64,000 nt of DNA from positions 2,170,001 to 2,234,000 of the forward strand of contig NZ_LT897781.1 of the NCBI RefSeq assembly GCF_900188315.1, read 5' to 3'. A model generated the notes under the pieces. It did not search any database and had not been told where the DNA came from. It saw only the letters and a list, made by a program, of their open reading frames with translations. The position numbers and the translations under genes were made by a program. This stretch comes from Marinobacter sp. es.042. Its GTDB lineage: Bacteria > Pseudomonadota > Gammaproteobacteria > Pseudomonadales > Oleiphilaceae. The number at the start of each line of letters is the position of its first letter. Position 1 is the stretch's first letter. Shown in pieces: positions 38,859 to 48,650 of this stretch.

Positions 38859-41084
38859 ATGAACAAGCAGTCCGGCATACATTACCTCCGCGAACACCGG
38901 GAAGCCGGAAGTAACAGACCGGTTCCTGCGGAGGTCACCCGCATCCGGGACACGGTTGTCGCCGGGCTCGGTGATTTGCTGCAGGGCGCCTTCGACGCCG
39001 TCGACGACTCACTGTTCGAGCTGGCCAATAATGCCCGCAGCAACAACGAGCAGAACCGGTACTTCGAGGCGATGCGTGAAATTCGCATCAAGCGTAAGGG
39101 TGTCGAGCGGCATTTCCAGAACACCGTTGCCCAATATTTTGCCACCCCCCCTCACACCGGACCGCTTCAGGAAGAACAACTGAGCAAGCAGGCCAGCGCC
39201 GACACGCTTGCTCTGGTCGGCAATGACGACCTTGAGGAGCAGGTTGCCCTCAACGCCATGATCACCAAGGCAAAGGCGCACTTCCAGGGCCCACTGCTGC
39301 AACTCCAGACCCGTTTCAGTCAGGTGTACCCGGAAGCCACCGACGAATCACCGGTCAATCCGATGGCACCGGAACACCTGTGCAGTGCGTTCACAGAGGC
39401 AATACAGGCCCTTGAGATCCAGATTCGTGAGCGCCTGATCCTGCTCAAGCAGTTTGACCGCTATGTTGTGTCCAACCTCGGCATGCTGCTGGACGAAGCC
39501 AACCGCATACTGATCCAGGCCGGCATCATTCCGAACTTCCGTTATCACGGCAAAGCCGGTCAGCAGCATGAGGCCTCCAGTCCGCAGTCGGCAGAGGCGC
39601 CAAAACAGGAAAGCGCGCCGGACGCTTCCGCGGCAGAACGGGCCGGCCAGGCCGCTAGCAGCAGCGCGGTTTTCGAACAGATCCGGCAGATGCTGGCGCT
39701 GCAAAGGGCCAATGCGGGCATGCCTCCCCGCGCCTCGGACCCGAATGTCCGGGTCGTGGGTGACTCCGAGCTGGCAAGCCTTCTAAATTCATTGCCGCTT
39801 TCAGCCCCCCGGCAGGACCAGGGCAACCTGAGCGCCGGCGAACCTGTCAGCATTGATCTCCGTCAGCTGGTACAACAGCTCCTTTCCCAGACCGATACCG
39901 GAGATGGTCGAAAACCGGCGCTTAACGAGGTCGATGAAGACCTCATTAACCTGGTTTCCATGCTGTTCGAATTCATTCTCGACGACTACAACCTGTCAGC
40001 TCCGGTTCAGGTGTTGATCAGCCGGCTACAGATTCCGATCCTGAAAGTGGTTATTCGGGACAAGAGTTTCTTCAGCCAGGCTACGCACCCGGCCAGACGT
40101 CTCTTGAACTCCCTGGCGAGAGCAGGCATCGGCTGGAGTAGCAGCGACGAGAAAACCAAGGACAAACTCTACGGACAGATTCACAACATTGTGCAAAGGA
40201 TTCTCAACGAATTTGACGGTGATGTTTCGCTTTTTGAAACCCTCAATCAGGAATTCGAACAGTTCCTTGAACGGGAGAACCGAAAGGCGTCTCTGGTTGA
40301 GCAGAGAACCCGTGAATCCGAGCGGGGTCGGATCAAGTCCCAGACGGCTCAACAAACCGTCGACAATCTTCTTAAACAGAAGGTGTCCCGTTACAAACTG
40401 CCGGAGTCCATCCATGACATTCTGATGAATGGCTGGAGCCGCGTGATGTTTCTTGCCTATCTCAGGGATGACGTGGAGCATCGGTGGAATGCCACGGTGA
40501 AGGTCGTCGATGATCTGATCTGGTGTCTTCACCCCCACCAGGAAGATGACGAAAGAGACCAGTGGGTGCGGGTCGTGCCTGGCCTGCTGAAATCACTGCG
40601 GTCAGGGCTGGAGGAGGTCTCCTATAACTCATCGAGACTCGATGAAATGATGGGCCAGCTCAAGCATCAGCTGGCAGAGGCATTCCGCACCAATGCGGCC
40701 ATCGAAGCACTACAGGATTCTCCTGAAGAGCCGGCGGAAGAGGAAATCGCGACCGTTCACCAGACGGCCGTTGAACGCCAGCAGGAACTGGAAGACGCTG
40801 CAATCTCAGAATACGTTGCCCAGATTGACGGTATCGAGATTGGTAACTGGGTCGAGTTTCGACTGGTCAATGGTGCAAACTTCCGCTGCAAGCTGTCCGC
40901 TATCATTGACGAAGCAGATTGCTTTGTCTTTGTGAACCGGATGGGGCTGAAAGTGATTGAGAAAACCCGGGTTGAACTGGCCCATGAAATGCGCCGTGGC
41001 CGGCTGACGCTGCTTGAGCAGGGCGCATTGATTGATCGGGCCCTGGATGCGGTTGTCGGCACCCTCCGGAGCAAGACCGCCTGA
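38859..41084 (+). CDS. DUF1631 family protein
   Basis: This large cytoplasmic protein of 741 residues from ATG 38859 (AGGAG seven bases upstream) belongs to the DUF1631 family found in Pseudomonas and relatives. It is mostly helical, with a low-complexity Ala/Ser/Glu linker at about 235-275. The C-terminal part (about 650-735, EIGNWVEFRLVNG...RVELAHEMRRGRLTLLEQGAL) resembles a PilZ-like barrel that could sense cyclic-di-GMP, but I cannot confirm an RxxxR motif. The function is unknown. The next gene starts five bases after the stop. Confidence 0.8.
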   Translation: MNKQSGIHYLREHREAGSNRPVPAEVTRIRDTVVAGLGDLLQGAFDAVDDSLFELANNARSNNEQNRYFEAMREIRIKRKGVERHFQNTVAQYFATPPHTGPLQEEQLSKQASADTLALVGNDDLEEQVALNAMITKAKAHFQGPLLQLQTRFSQVYPEATDESPVNPMAPEHLCSAFTEAIQALEIQIRERLILLKQFDRYVVSNLGMLLDEANRILIQAGIIPNFRYHGKAGQQHEASSPQSAEAPKQESAPDASAAERAGQAASSSAVFEQIRQMLALQRANAGMPPRASDPNVRVVGDSELASLLNSLPLSAPRQDQGNLSAGEPVSIDLRQLVQQLLSQTDTGDGRKPALNEVDEDLINLVSMLFEFILDDYNLSAPVQVLISRLQIPILKVVIRDKSFFSQATHPARRLLNSLARAGIGWSSSDEKTKDKLYGQIHNIVQRILNEFDGDVSLFETLNQEFEQFLERENRKASLVEQRTRESERGRIKSQTAQQTVDNLLKQKVSRYKLPESIHDILMNGWSRVMFLAYLRDDVEHRWNATVKVVDDLIWCLHPHQEDDERDQWVRVVPGLLKSLRSGLEEVSYNSSRLDEMMGQLKHQLAEAFRTNAAIEALQDSPEEPAEEEIATVHQTAVERQQELEDAAISEYVAQIDGIEIGNWVEFRLVNGANFRCKLSAIIDEADCFVFVNRMGLKVIEKTRVELAHEMRRGRLTLLEQGALIDRALDAVVGTLRSKTA

Positions 41085-41089
41085 CGCCA

Positions 41090-41842
41090 ATGCCTGAAAA
41101 AAGCAGTCCCAATGCCCTGCCGGCTGCCTACCGGCTTGGGCTTGCCTTGTCTCTGGCGCTTCTCCTACACACACTCCTGCTTTCAGGCATCCCCTCGCCC
41201 AAGGAAGAACCAACGGCCACGCACAAAGAGAGTGTACGGTTCGAGCTGGTAGCCCCGGGCACTCACAGAACGGTTGCCGATCCGTCAGCTGACTCCAGTC
41301 CTCATCGCGATGCAACACGGGTAACGCCGTTTGAGATTGATCCTCCTGAGCCGGAACCCCTCTCCAAACCGGAGGTTGTGACGTCCCGCGAGCCGCAAAC
41401 CCCCGCCCCGACAAAGGCAACGAATACCAGCGCGCCCCGCAGCGCAGCCGCACAGTCAAGCGTCAACTCTGCTGCCGGAGAAGAACCCGAACAGTTCCCA
41501 GAAAAAACGGAGGAGAGCATTACGAGGGTTACGGAGTCACCGGGCGAGCTCGACCCCTATGTGGTCAAACTGGCCGTCCATCTGGCCCATCAACTTGAAG
41601 AACTGAGAGTGCCGGCCATGAGGAGCCTCACTGACACGGTCGCTATGGAAGTGGAACTGCAGTTGCTGGGAAATGGCGCCCTGACCCGGGCAAGGGTGTT
41701 GAAATCAACAGGAATCAAGCCAATAGATGAAGCTGCATATCGGGCTGCGCTGGCGGCTAGTCCCTACCCCCAGCCACCGAAGGATGGCGGGAGCGCGAAC
41801 CGCTTCGAGGTGGAACTGTTGTTCACCCCGAAACGGCTCTGA
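41090..41842 (+). CDS. TonB C-terminal domain protein (energy-transducer-like)
   Basis: This 250-residue protein has one N-terminal membrane helix at about 13-30 (LALSLALLLHTLLLSGI), a long Pro/Glu/Thr-rich periplasmic linker (about 40-145) and a C-terminal TonB-type domain (VAMEVELQLLGNGALTRARV...IDEAAYRAALAASPYP). By family it would transmit force to outer-membrane transporters. No ExbB/ExbD is nearby, so it may instead be a TolA/TonB relative with another job. It is co-transcribed with the DUF1631 gene. Confidence 0.8.
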   Translation: MPEKSSPNALPAAYRLGLALSLALLLHTLLLSGIPSPKEEPTATHKESVRFELVAPGTHRTVADPSADSSPHRDATRVTPFEIDPPEPEPLSKPEVVTSREPQTPAPTKATNTSAPRSAAAQSSVNSAAGEEPEQFPEKTEESITRVTESPGELDPYVVKLAVHLAHQLEELRVPAMRSLTDTVAMEVELQLLGNGALTRARVLKSTGIKPIDEAAYRAALAASPYPQPPKDGGSANRFEVELLFTPKRL

Positions 41843-41852
41843 ACGGCAGTGA

Positions 41853-42179
41853 TCAGGCTTCTGCCTGCTTCGCCGCCTCTTTGACTAGTTTTGCCAGCTC
41901 ACCGCTCTCGGACATTTCGAGAACAATGTCACATCCGCCAACGAGTTCGCCGTTGATGTACAGCTGGGGATACGTGGGCCAGCTGGAGTAAACCTTCAGG
42001 GCTTCACGAAGCTCCTGGTTATCCAGGATATTGACGAAGGCAAAGCGTTCGCCGCAGGCCATTACAGCCTGCACGGTTTTGGCCGAGAAGCCACACTGGG
42101 GTGCCTGTGGGCTGCCCTTCATGTACAGGATGATCGGATTCTCTTCAAGCTGGCTCTTAATGGTTTCATTGATATCCAT
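41853..42179 (-). CDS. grxD: Monothiol glutaredoxin Grx4 (GrxD)
   Basis: GrxD carries and delivers iron-sulfur clusters with BolA partners. The 108-residue protein has the CGFS active site at 29-32 and the TYPQLYINGELVGGCDIVLEM segment typical of the family. The ATG at 42179 has GAGG with a nine-base spacer; one six bases upstream is too close. It is convergent with the TonB-like gene and divergent from argF. Confidence 0.94.
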   Translation of the reverse strand: MDINETIKSQLEENPIILYMKGSPQAPQCGFSAKTVQAVMACGERFAFVNILDNQELREALKVYSSWPTYPQLYINGELVGGCDIVLEMSESGELAKLVKEAAKQAEA

Positions 42180-42232
42180 GAACATTCACCTCTATTGGAA
42201 CAGTCTTGCCACACGGCAATTTTCTTGACGCT

Positions 42233-42262
42233 ATTGTACACGGGTGCCGAACACCTCACCAA
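42233..42262 (-). promoter_or_regulatory. Candidate grxD promoter
   Basis: On the minus strand TTGGTG (42262-42257) and TACAAT (42238-42233) are 18 bases apart, with a TG just before the -10. It lies about 55 bases upstream of grxD. The -10 is good and the -35 fair. Confidence 0.4.
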
Positions 42263-42417
42263 ACACCTTGATTTGACCTCGAGCAACACCGGCAGTTCCA
42301 GCCCGGCCACAGCGTTGTCATACCTGCTCCGAAGGGCTAGACTTGATGCCCCATTTTTTCAGCCAACGTTCAGGCAATCCCGCCAGCAGCGGGGTTCGGT
42401 GAGATAAGGGCCATTGC

Positions 42418-43332
42418 ATGGCGGCACGACATTTTCTGACATTGAATGACATGACAACCAACGAGCTGGAAAGCCTGGTTGATCATGCCACAGCATTGCG
42501 CAACGAGTGGCGGCAAGGGAAGGTTCGGGACTCCCTCAAGAACCGTGTCCTTGCGATGATCTTCGAAAAATCATCAACGCGAACCCGGGTTTCTTTTGAA
42601 GCCGGCATGACGCAGCTCGGCGGCTCCGCAATGTTCCTGTCGCCACGGGATACCCAGCTTGGCCGCGGCGAGCCAATAGAAGACTCCGCTATCGTTATCT
42701 CCAGCATGGTTGATGCGGTGATGATCCGCACCTTTGCCCATGAAACCGTGGAGCGCTTCGCGGCTGCATCACGAGTGCCGGTGATCAATGCGCTGACCGA
42801 TGACTTTCACCCCTGCCAATTACTGGCCGATATGCAAACATTCCGGGAACACCGCGGCAGTATTCGCGGCGCTACCGTTGCCTGGATCGGCGATGGCAAC
42901 AACATGTGCCACTCCTACATCAATGCCGCTGCCCAGTTCAATTTCAACCTGAACATCGCCTGTCCTGAGGGCTACGAGCCGGCAGAATCAATGCTCAAGG
43001 GCCACGAAGACCGGGTCAAGGTGTTCCGGGAGCCGGCCGAGGCAGCCCGAAACGCCCAGCTTCTGGTGACCGACGTCTGGGCTTCCATGGGTCAGGAAGA
43101 CGAGCAGAAGGCCCGTGAAAGGGCGTTCAGTGGCTATCAGATCAATCCCGGGCTGCTCTCAGTGGCCGATAAGGATGCGCTCTTCATGCATTGCCTCCCG
43201 GCTCACCGTGGCGAGGAAATATCGGCGGACATGATGGAACATCCTGCCTCCGTGGTCTGGGACGAGGCAGAGAACCGCCTGCACGCCCAGAAGGCACTGC
43301 TCGAATTTCTCATCCTGAACCGGCTGGACTGA
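42418..43332 (+). CDS. argF: Ornithine carbamoyltransferase
   Basis: ArgF makes citrulline from ornithine and carbamoyl phosphate in arginine synthesis. The 304-residue protein has the carbamoyl-phosphate motif STRTR at 53-57, the [11 protein letters not shown] region and the ornithine-side [10 protein letters not shown]. The anabolic length and the single-gene context, without arcA or arcC, favour biosynthesis over arginine fermentation. It follows AAGG by nine bases. No obvious ArgR box was recognised upstream. An ABC ATPase starts four bases after its stop. Confidence 0.95.
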   Translation: MAARHFLTLNDMTTNELESLVDHATALRNEWRQGKVRDSLKNRVLAMIFEKSSTRTRVSFEAGMTQLGGSAMFLSPRDTQLGRGEPIEDSAIVISSMVDAVMIRTFAHETVERFAAASRVPVINALTDDFHPCQLLADMQTFREHRGSIRGATVAWIGDGNNMCHSYINAAAQFNFNLNIACPEGYEPAESMLKGHEDRVKVFREPAEAARNAQLLVTDVWASMGQEDEQKARERAFSGYQINPGLLSVADKDALFMHCLPAHRGEEISADMMEHPASVVWDEAENRLHAQKALLEFLILNRLD

Positions 43333-43336
43333 TTCC

Positions 43337-44410
43337 ATGAGCACAACCGCACAATCGCCGGCAGACTGGCTGCTCGAGGTCAATAACCTGTCCTGTGGCT
43401 ACGGCGGGGATTCTGTGGTCAAAGATGTCAGCTTTGCCCTGAGCCATGGCGACATCGGCTGCCTGCTCGGCCCGAGCGGCTGCGGCAAAAGTACCATACT
43501 GCGCGCCCTCGCCGGCTTTCTTCCACTGAGTGGTGGCGAGATTTCGCTGCAATCCCAGGCCATCAGCCTGCCCGGACGCACCCTGCCCCCGGAAAAGCGT
43601 CGGATTGGCATGGTGTTCCAGGATTACGCCCTGTTTCCGCACCTGACTATCGCTGACAACGTGGGGTTCGGTCTGCGGAATCTGAACAAGGCCGAGAAAC
43701 GGCAGAAGGTCATGGAACTCCTGAATGTCGTGCACCTGCAGGATCTGGCCGACAACTACCCCCATGAACTGTCTGGCGGCCAGCAGCAGCGGGTTGCCCT
43801 GGCCCGCGCCCTGGCACCCGAGCCCACCCTGATTTTGCTGGATGAGCCGTTTTCCAATCTGGACGCAGATCTGCGCCGTCGGCTGAGCCTGGATGTTCGC
43901 GAAATCCTTAAGACGCTGGGCATCAGCGCCATTCTGGTTACCCACGATCAGCAGGAAGCCTTCGCCATGTGCGATCAGGTCGCTGTGTTGCGGGACGGCA
44001 GGATCCAGCAGTGGGACGTGCCCTACAACCTCTACCATGAACCGGCAAATCGTTTCGTTGCCAGCTTCGTGGGTCAGGGCGGGTTCGTCCCCGGCACCGC
44101 CCTGGGGCCGGATACTATTGAATCCGAGCTAGGCGTGATCCACGGCAACCGGGCCTACAAATGGGAACCCGGCACCCTGGTAGACGTTCTGATCCGGCCC
44201 GATGACATCGTTCATGACCCCGACTCGGATCTGCAGCCCAAGGTGGTTGAGAAAACCTTTGCCGGCACTTCCACGCTCTACCGTTTCCGGTGTTCCGAAG
44301 ATACTGAGTTCGAAGCCCTGTTCCGCAGTCACCTGGATTTCAACCTGGGTGAGCATGTGCCGGTGCGTGTCGAGGCGGATCACCTGATTGCTTTCGAACG
44401 CACCACCTGA
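43337..44410 (+). CDS. ABC transporter ATP-binding protein, FbpC/PotA type
   Basis: This cytoplasmic ATPase subunit of 357 residues belongs to the family that serves ferric iron, spermidine or sulfate importers. It has Walker A GPSGCGKST at 45-53, Q-loop VFQDYALFP, signature LSGGQQQ at 145, Walker B LILLDE at 165-170, and a C-terminal TOBE-like domain. It is co-transcribed with argF, and no permease or binding protein is nearby. The same argF-ATPase pair occurs in P. aeruginosa (PA3537-PA3538). The substrate is unknown. Confidence 0.85.
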   Translation: MSTTAQSPADWLLEVNNLSCGYGGDSVVKDVSFALSHGDIGCLLGPSGCGKSTILRALAGFLPLSGGEISLQSQAISLPGRTLPPEKRRIGMVFQDYALFPHLTIADNVGFGLRNLNKAEKRQKVMELLNVVHLQDLADNYPHELSGGQQQRVALARALAPEPTLILLDEPFSNLDADLRRRLSLDVREILKTLGISAILVTHDQQEAFAMCDQVAVLRDGRIQQWDVPYNLYHEPANRFVASFVGQGGFVPGTALGPDTIESELGVIHGNRAYKWEPGTLVDVLIRPDDIVHDPDSDLQPKVVEKTFAGTSTLYRFRCSEDTEFEALFRSHLDFNLGEHVPVRVEADHLIAFERTT

Positions 44411-44419
44411 TTTAGAGAT

Positions 44420-45901
44420 TCAGTTGTTGCAGACGCGCTCGACAGAATCCAGCCAGCCAGCGTAGAGAGATTCTCGCAAAGCCGGGCGCATTTCCGGGTG
44501 GAACTGCCGCTCACATTCCCAGAGCGCGGAGATCTGCTCAAGATTGTCAAAAATACCTGTCTGCAGTCCCGCAAGGTAGGCAGCCCCGAGAGCGGTTGTC
44601 TCTGTAACCCGGGGCCGGTCAACGGTGACGTTCAGTATGTCGGCCAGGAACTGCATCACCCAGTCGTTCACCACCATACCGCCATCCACTCGCAGCGATT
44701 CAAGTCGGGCGCCGTCGTTCTGTATCGCCCGCACCAGATCCTTGGTCTGATAGCACACCGACTGCAGGCCGGCGGTAACGATCTCGCCAATGCCCGTATC
44801 CCGCGTCAGGCCCATGATGGCGCCGCGAGCATGAGGATCCCAATGCGGGGCTCCCAGGCCGGTAAACGCCGGAACCAGGTAAACCGGATTGTCGACTCCG
44901 ACCGCCTCCGCGTGGGCGGAAGATTCATTGGCGTGGGCAATCAGCTTGAGCCCATCCCTCAACCACTGCATGGCAGCACCGGCAACAAAAATACTCCCTT
45001 CTACCGCGTAACAGGGCTTGCCGTTTAGCCGATAGGCCATGGTGGTCAGCAACCGGTTCTCGGACCGAACGGCCTTATCGCCCGTATTGAGCATGAGAAA
45101 ACAGCCGGTGCCGTAAGTGCTCTTGGCCATGCCCGGGTAAAAGCAGGCCTGCCCCACGAGAGCCGCGTGCTGATCCCCTGCAATGCCGGCAATCATGACT
45201 GGCGCGCCCAACCACTGTGCTTCGGCGGTGCCATAGTCTGCGGCGCTATCGAGTACTTCCGGCAGCAAGGCCCGCGGCACGCGAAACAGGGCCAGAAGAT
45301 CGTCGTCCCAGTCCTGCTTGTGAATATTGAAAAGAGCCGTTCTCGAGGCATTGGTGGCATCGGTGCAGTGGGATTTGCCGTTCGTCAGGTTCCAGAGCAG
45401 CCAGCTGTCCACCGTTCCAAAAGCCAGCGCACCAGATTCGGCCCGGGCGCGGGCGCCCTCCACGTTATCGAGAATCCAGGCTATCTTGGTGGCCGAAAAG
45501 TAGGGATCAATCAACAGCCCGGTTCGTTCAACAACCGTGTCTTCATGGCCGTCGGATTTCAGCTTGGTACACCAGGACGCGGTTCGACGGTCCTGCCAGA
45601 CAATGGCGTGGTATATCGGCTCACCCGTTGCCCGGTCCCAGATCACCGTGGTTTCCCGCTGGTTGGTGATACCAATACCCGCCAGCTCCGAGGCGTCAAT
45701 GCCTGCTTTGTCGAGCGCGCCGCGACACACCCCCAGAGTGCTGTCCCAGATTTCCCGTGCATCGTGCTCCACCCAGCCATCTTTCGGGAAATACTGGTGA
45801 AATTCCTGCTGATCGGTTGCAACGCTGTTGCCCGTTTGATCAAAAACAATAGCACGGGAACTGGTTGTGCCCTGGTCGATGGCAAGCAGATAACGGGTCA
45901 T
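44420..45901 (-). CDS. glpK: Glycerol kinase
   Basis: GlpK phosphorylates glycerol to glycerol 3-phosphate. The 493-residue FGGY kinase begins [21 protein letters not shown], with the first ATP-binding loop, and has [24 protein letters not shown] and the C-terminal [14 protein letters not shown] perfect ribosome site AAGGAGG lies six bases before the ATG. No glpF, glpD or glpR is adjacent. It is convergent with the ABC ATPase gene; only nine bases separate the stops. Confidence 0.96.
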   Translation of the reverse strand: MTRYLLAIDQGTTSSRAIVFDQTGNSVATDQQEFHQYFPKDGWVEHDAREIWDSTLGVCRGALDKAGIDASELAGIGITNQRETTVIWDRATGEPIYHAIVWQDRRTASWCTKLKSDGHEDTVVERTGLLIDPYFSATKIAWILDNVEGARARAESGALAFGTVDSWLLWNLTNGKSHCTDATNASRTALFNIHKQDWDDDLLALFRVPRALLPEVLDSAADYGTAEAQWLGAPVMIAGIAGDQHAALVGQACFYPGMAKSTYGTGCFLMLNTGDKAVRSENRLLTTMAYRLNGKPCYAVEGSIFVAGAAMQWLRDGLKLIAHANESSAHAEAVGVDNPVYLVPAFTGLGAPHWDPHARGAIMGLTRDTGIGEIVTAGLQSVCYQTKDLVRAIQNDGARLESLRVDGGMVVNDWVMQFLADILNVTVDRPRVTETTALGAAYLAGLQTGIFDNLEQISALWECERQFHPEMRPALRESLYAGWLDSVERVCNN

Positions 45902-45984
45902 GAACGGCCTCCTTTTGTTTCCCGGAATTCTAACAGCAGAGCAGACGGGAAAGGGTGACCGATATGGAATTTGGAAGCAGGCAT

Positions 45985-46010
45985 AAAAAAAGGGCCAGAA
46001 AACCGGCCCT
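45985..46010 (-). terminator. Rho-independent terminator upstream of glpK
   Basis: AGGGCC (45991-45996) and GGCCCT (46005-46010) form a six-base stem with an eight-base loop, followed on the minus strand by seven T. It ends transcription coming from the sensor kinase side, about 150 bases beyond that gene's stop. Confidence 0.85.
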
Positions 46011-46158
46011 CAAATGACGAATGAAACAAGGAAAGTTCGTAAGAACTACAACCTCAAAAGTCATCCCTTACGCCTCGAAGTATTGACCGGCCAGCCAAAA
46101 ACTTCAGTAGTGCTTGTGTAGCTGCTTTGTTACATCAGGTGAGGCGATGGGGTCTGGC
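46011..46158 (-). other. Gene-free stretch before a terminator; possible small RNA
   Basis: This 148-base stretch between the kinase stop and a strong terminator holds no convincing reading frame. It has a short hairpin (AGTTC/GAACT near 46034-46047) and ends at the terminator. A small RNA or a long 3' untranslated region are both possible. No promoter was convincingly identified. Confidence 0.25.
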
Positions 46159-47733
46159 TCACACAATGGAGTCCACCGGTTTTTTTCTGGGCCAAACCAG
46201 GCTGAATTTTGCACCGCCAAGCGTGTCGCTCCTGCTGACGAAGGCGTGCCCTCCGTGCCAGTAGAGAATCCGGCGAACAATAGACAAACCCAGGCCGTAG
46301 CCGCCGGAGGTTCGGGTACGGCTGTCGTCCAGTCGGGCAAACGCAGTAAACACTTTCTCCCAGTCTTCCTCTGGAATGCCGGGGCCATCGTCTTCAACGT
46401 CAACGCGACAGTTGTCCTCATCGAAATGACAGCAGACCAGCACCTTGCCAGCCGCGTAGCGTCCTGCGTTGCCTACCAGATTCTGAATTGCCCGATGCAG
46501 GTAGCGAGGCTCAATATCCGACAACGCCCAACGTTCCGAGGCCTCATCAATATTGCCTTCGATACTCAGATCGGGCCGAACCATCTGCTGCTCAGAGACC
46601 ACCTGGCGGACAATGTCGGTTACCGAGGTTTCCTGCAGCGAGAAAACCGGGCCGCCCTGCTCCAGCCGCGCATAGGTCAGGATCTCATCAATCAGCTCGT
46701 CCAGTTCCTGGATATCGCCATCAATACCGTCCAGTTGCCTTTGCAGGGCAGCCTCGTCCTGGCAGTCCTCAATCATCTGGACGCCAAAACGGATACGGGC
46801 CACGGGAGTGCGCAATTCGTGCGAAACCGCGTGAATCATTTCCCGCTGCACCTGCACCAGGCGCTGTATGTGTTCGGCCATACCGTTGAATGACGAGGCC
46901 AGACGGGTTACCAGCGTTCCCTCGCCCGCCTGGACCCGGGCGCTCATTTCTCCACGTGCGATTCGAACCGCTACCGACTCAACGGTTCTGAGATTACTGT
47001 CCACTTCCCGGAGCGCGAGGAAAACGGCAACGGCCAAAACCCCGCCAAGCACCAGGACCAGCAGCAGAACAACCGGCCAGGCCCAGGGATCAAACCCGGC
47101 GGGCATGTCAATCCGATACAACTCACCGTCGGATAGCTGAACGATCACCCGTCCGCAACCGTCTGATTCGTCGGTGTAGAAGGCGAGGCCCCGCTCGGCG
47201 ACCTGGTCCAGAACGTCAGAGTCCGGCAGCAGGTCGGCGTCGTCCAGGGGCTGCACTTCGACATTGAGAGACCGGGCCATTTGCGCGGCAACATTGAGAC
47301 GGTCATCCGCAGAGGCTGAATCAAGATGCCACCGGAATATCAACCCAATGGTTTCTGACACATCCCGATAGGGCTCGTTCAGACGCAGCTGCAGGATTTC
47401 TCCGGTCAGTCCGGTTACCAGAACCCGATACCCTACGTCACTGTCGATGCCAACCACCTGGCCGTAGCCAAGTCGCTCCAGAGCCACCGGTGACAGGTTG
47501 AAACGGGAAGCAGCTCCCATGCGAAGATCAACCATCGAACTCAGCCAGTGGTATTGCTGTAATGGTGCCGGGGCCGCAGCCAGCCAGCGCATCAGTGGCT
47601 CGGGGAAGCGTTCATGCCAGAATTGGGAGCGCACCGAGTTGATCCCGGTGAACAGCAGGACACACAAAAAAACAACCAGTGCGGTCAGGCCGGCAAGGCG
47701 GGCATAAAGCTTGAGGAAGAACTTCAGGGGCAT
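46159..47733 (-). CDS. Sensor histidine kinase, RstB-like
   Basis: This inner-membrane kinase has 524 residues from ATG 47733 (CAGGG upstream). A membrane helix at about 10-32 is followed by a periplasmic domain of about 180 residues and a second helix at about 215-241. A HAMP linker leads to a HisKA domain with H305 in AVSHELRTPVAR. The ATPase domain has NLVGNAGRYA, VEDDGPGIP and GGYGLGLSIV. The partner regulator lies 67 bases upstream. The pair resembles E. coli RstB/RstA; the signal is not known. Confidence 0.88.
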   Translation of the reverse strand: MPLKFFLKLYARLAGLTALVVFLCVLLFTGINSVRSQFWHERFPEPLMRWLAAAPAPLQQYHWLSSMVDLRMGAASRFNLSPVALERLGYGQVVGIDSDVGYRVLVTGLTGEILQLRLNEPYRDVSETIGLIFRWHLDSASADDRLNVAAQMARSLNVEVQPLDDADLLPDSDVLDQVAERGLAFYTDESDGCGRVIVQLSDGELYRIDMPAGFDPWAWPVVLLLVLVLGGVLAVAVFLALREVDSNLRTVESVAVRIARGEMSARVQAGEGTLVTRLASSFNGMAEHIQRLVQVQREMIHAVSHELRTPVARIRFGVQMIEDCQDEAALQRQLDGIDGDIQELDELIDEILTYARLEQGGPVFSLQETSVTDIVRQVVSEQQMVRPDLSIEGNIDEASERWALSDIEPRYLHRAIQNLVGNAGRYAAGKVLVCCHFDEDNCRVDVEDDGPGIPEEDWEKVFTAFARLDDSRTRTSGGYGLGLSIVRRILYWHGGHAFVSRSDTLGGAKFSLVWPRKKPVDSIV

Positions 47734-47800
47734 GATACCAACCCTGGCATGGAACACCGGTGTGCGGGCGAATGGCACACCGGCTCCAGAGACTGAATCG

Positions 47801-48538
47801 TCAGGCTTCCTTTACAAACAGGTAGCCTTTACTACGGACGGTCTTGATGCGTCGCGGATGGATGGGGTCGTCGCCAATCTTGGGTCGAATCCGAGAAACA
47901 CGAACATCAATGGATCGATCCTGACCATCGTATTCAATACCACGCAAGGCGGTGAAGATTTCTTCCCGGCTAAGCACGCGGCCCGCGTTGCTGGCGAGCA
48001 ACCAGAGCAAATCAAATTCGGCGCTGGTCAGATCGATGCTTTCTTCACTCAGCCAGGCCTCCCGCATGGAGCGGTCGACAACCAGATCATTGAACTGGAG
48101 GCGCACCGGTTCTTCGCCCCCTGCCTCGTCTGCCGACCCCGAGCCGTTTTCGGTCACCCGACGCAGCATGGCGCGAATACGTGCCAGCAGCACCCGGGGT
48201 TTGACCGGTTTGCCAATATAGTCATCGGCACCCATTTCCAGACCCAGGACCTGGTCCAGATCGTCGGTTCGGGCAGTCAACATGATGATCGGACCGGAAA
48301 AGAAGGGGCGCACCCGACGGCAAATGGAGAGCCCATCCTCGCCAGGCAACATAAGATCCAGAACCACCAGATCCGGCTGCTCGTTACGGATCCGCTCTAC
48401 CGCGGCACCACCATGAGTTTCCAGGGAGACGGTCAACCCGTTGCTTTCAAGGTATTCGCGGGTTAACTCCGCCAACCGCTCGTCGTCCTCGACAATCAGA
48501 ATTCGCCAACTTTCGTTTGTCTGTTCCACGCCATCCAT
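47801..48538 (-). CDS. OmpR-family response regulator, RstA-like
   Basis: This 245-residue regulator has a receiver domain (phosphorylated D61 in LVVLDLMLPGEDG, acidic pair in IVEDDE, conserved K in IGKPVKPRVLLARI) and a C-terminal winged-helix DNA-binding domain (RSIDVRVSRIRPKIGDD). The ADDYIGKPVKPRVLLARIRA segment is close to RstA as I recall it. It is divergent from olsBA, with direct-repeat sites in the 246-base gap, so it may control itself and the lipid genes. Confidence 0.88.
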   Translation of the reverse strand: MDGVEQTNESWRILIVEDDERLAELTREYLESNGLTVSLETHGGAAVERIRNEQPDLVVLDLMLPGEDGLSICRRVRPFFSGPIIMLTARTDDLDQVLGLEMGADDYIGKPVKPRVLLARIRAMLRRVTENGSGSADEAGGEEPVRLQFNDLVVDRSMREAWLSEESIDLTSAEFDLLWLLASNAGRVLSREEIFTALRGIEYDGQDRSIDVRVSRIRPKIGDDPIHPRRIKTVRSKGYLFVKEA

Positions 48539-48584
48539 CTCTGGTTTTGTTATTCCGGTTTCAGGTCATTCTGTGTACCTGACG

Positions 48585-48638
48585 ATACATGCAACCTGCT
48601 GTAACAGCAATTATACATGCTATTCAGAAATATACATG
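48585..48638. repeat. Three ATACATG repeats with TGTAAC palindrome
   Basis: ATACATG occurs at 48585-48591, 48613-48619 and 48632-48638. Between the first two lies the palindrome GCTGTAACAGC (48598-48608). The E. coli RstA box as I recall it is TACAT-NTN-GTTACA, and both halves are present here but with other spacing. It lies in the promoter region of the RstA-like gene. Confidence 0.4.
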
Positions 48639-48650
48639 GAACCGCTGCTT

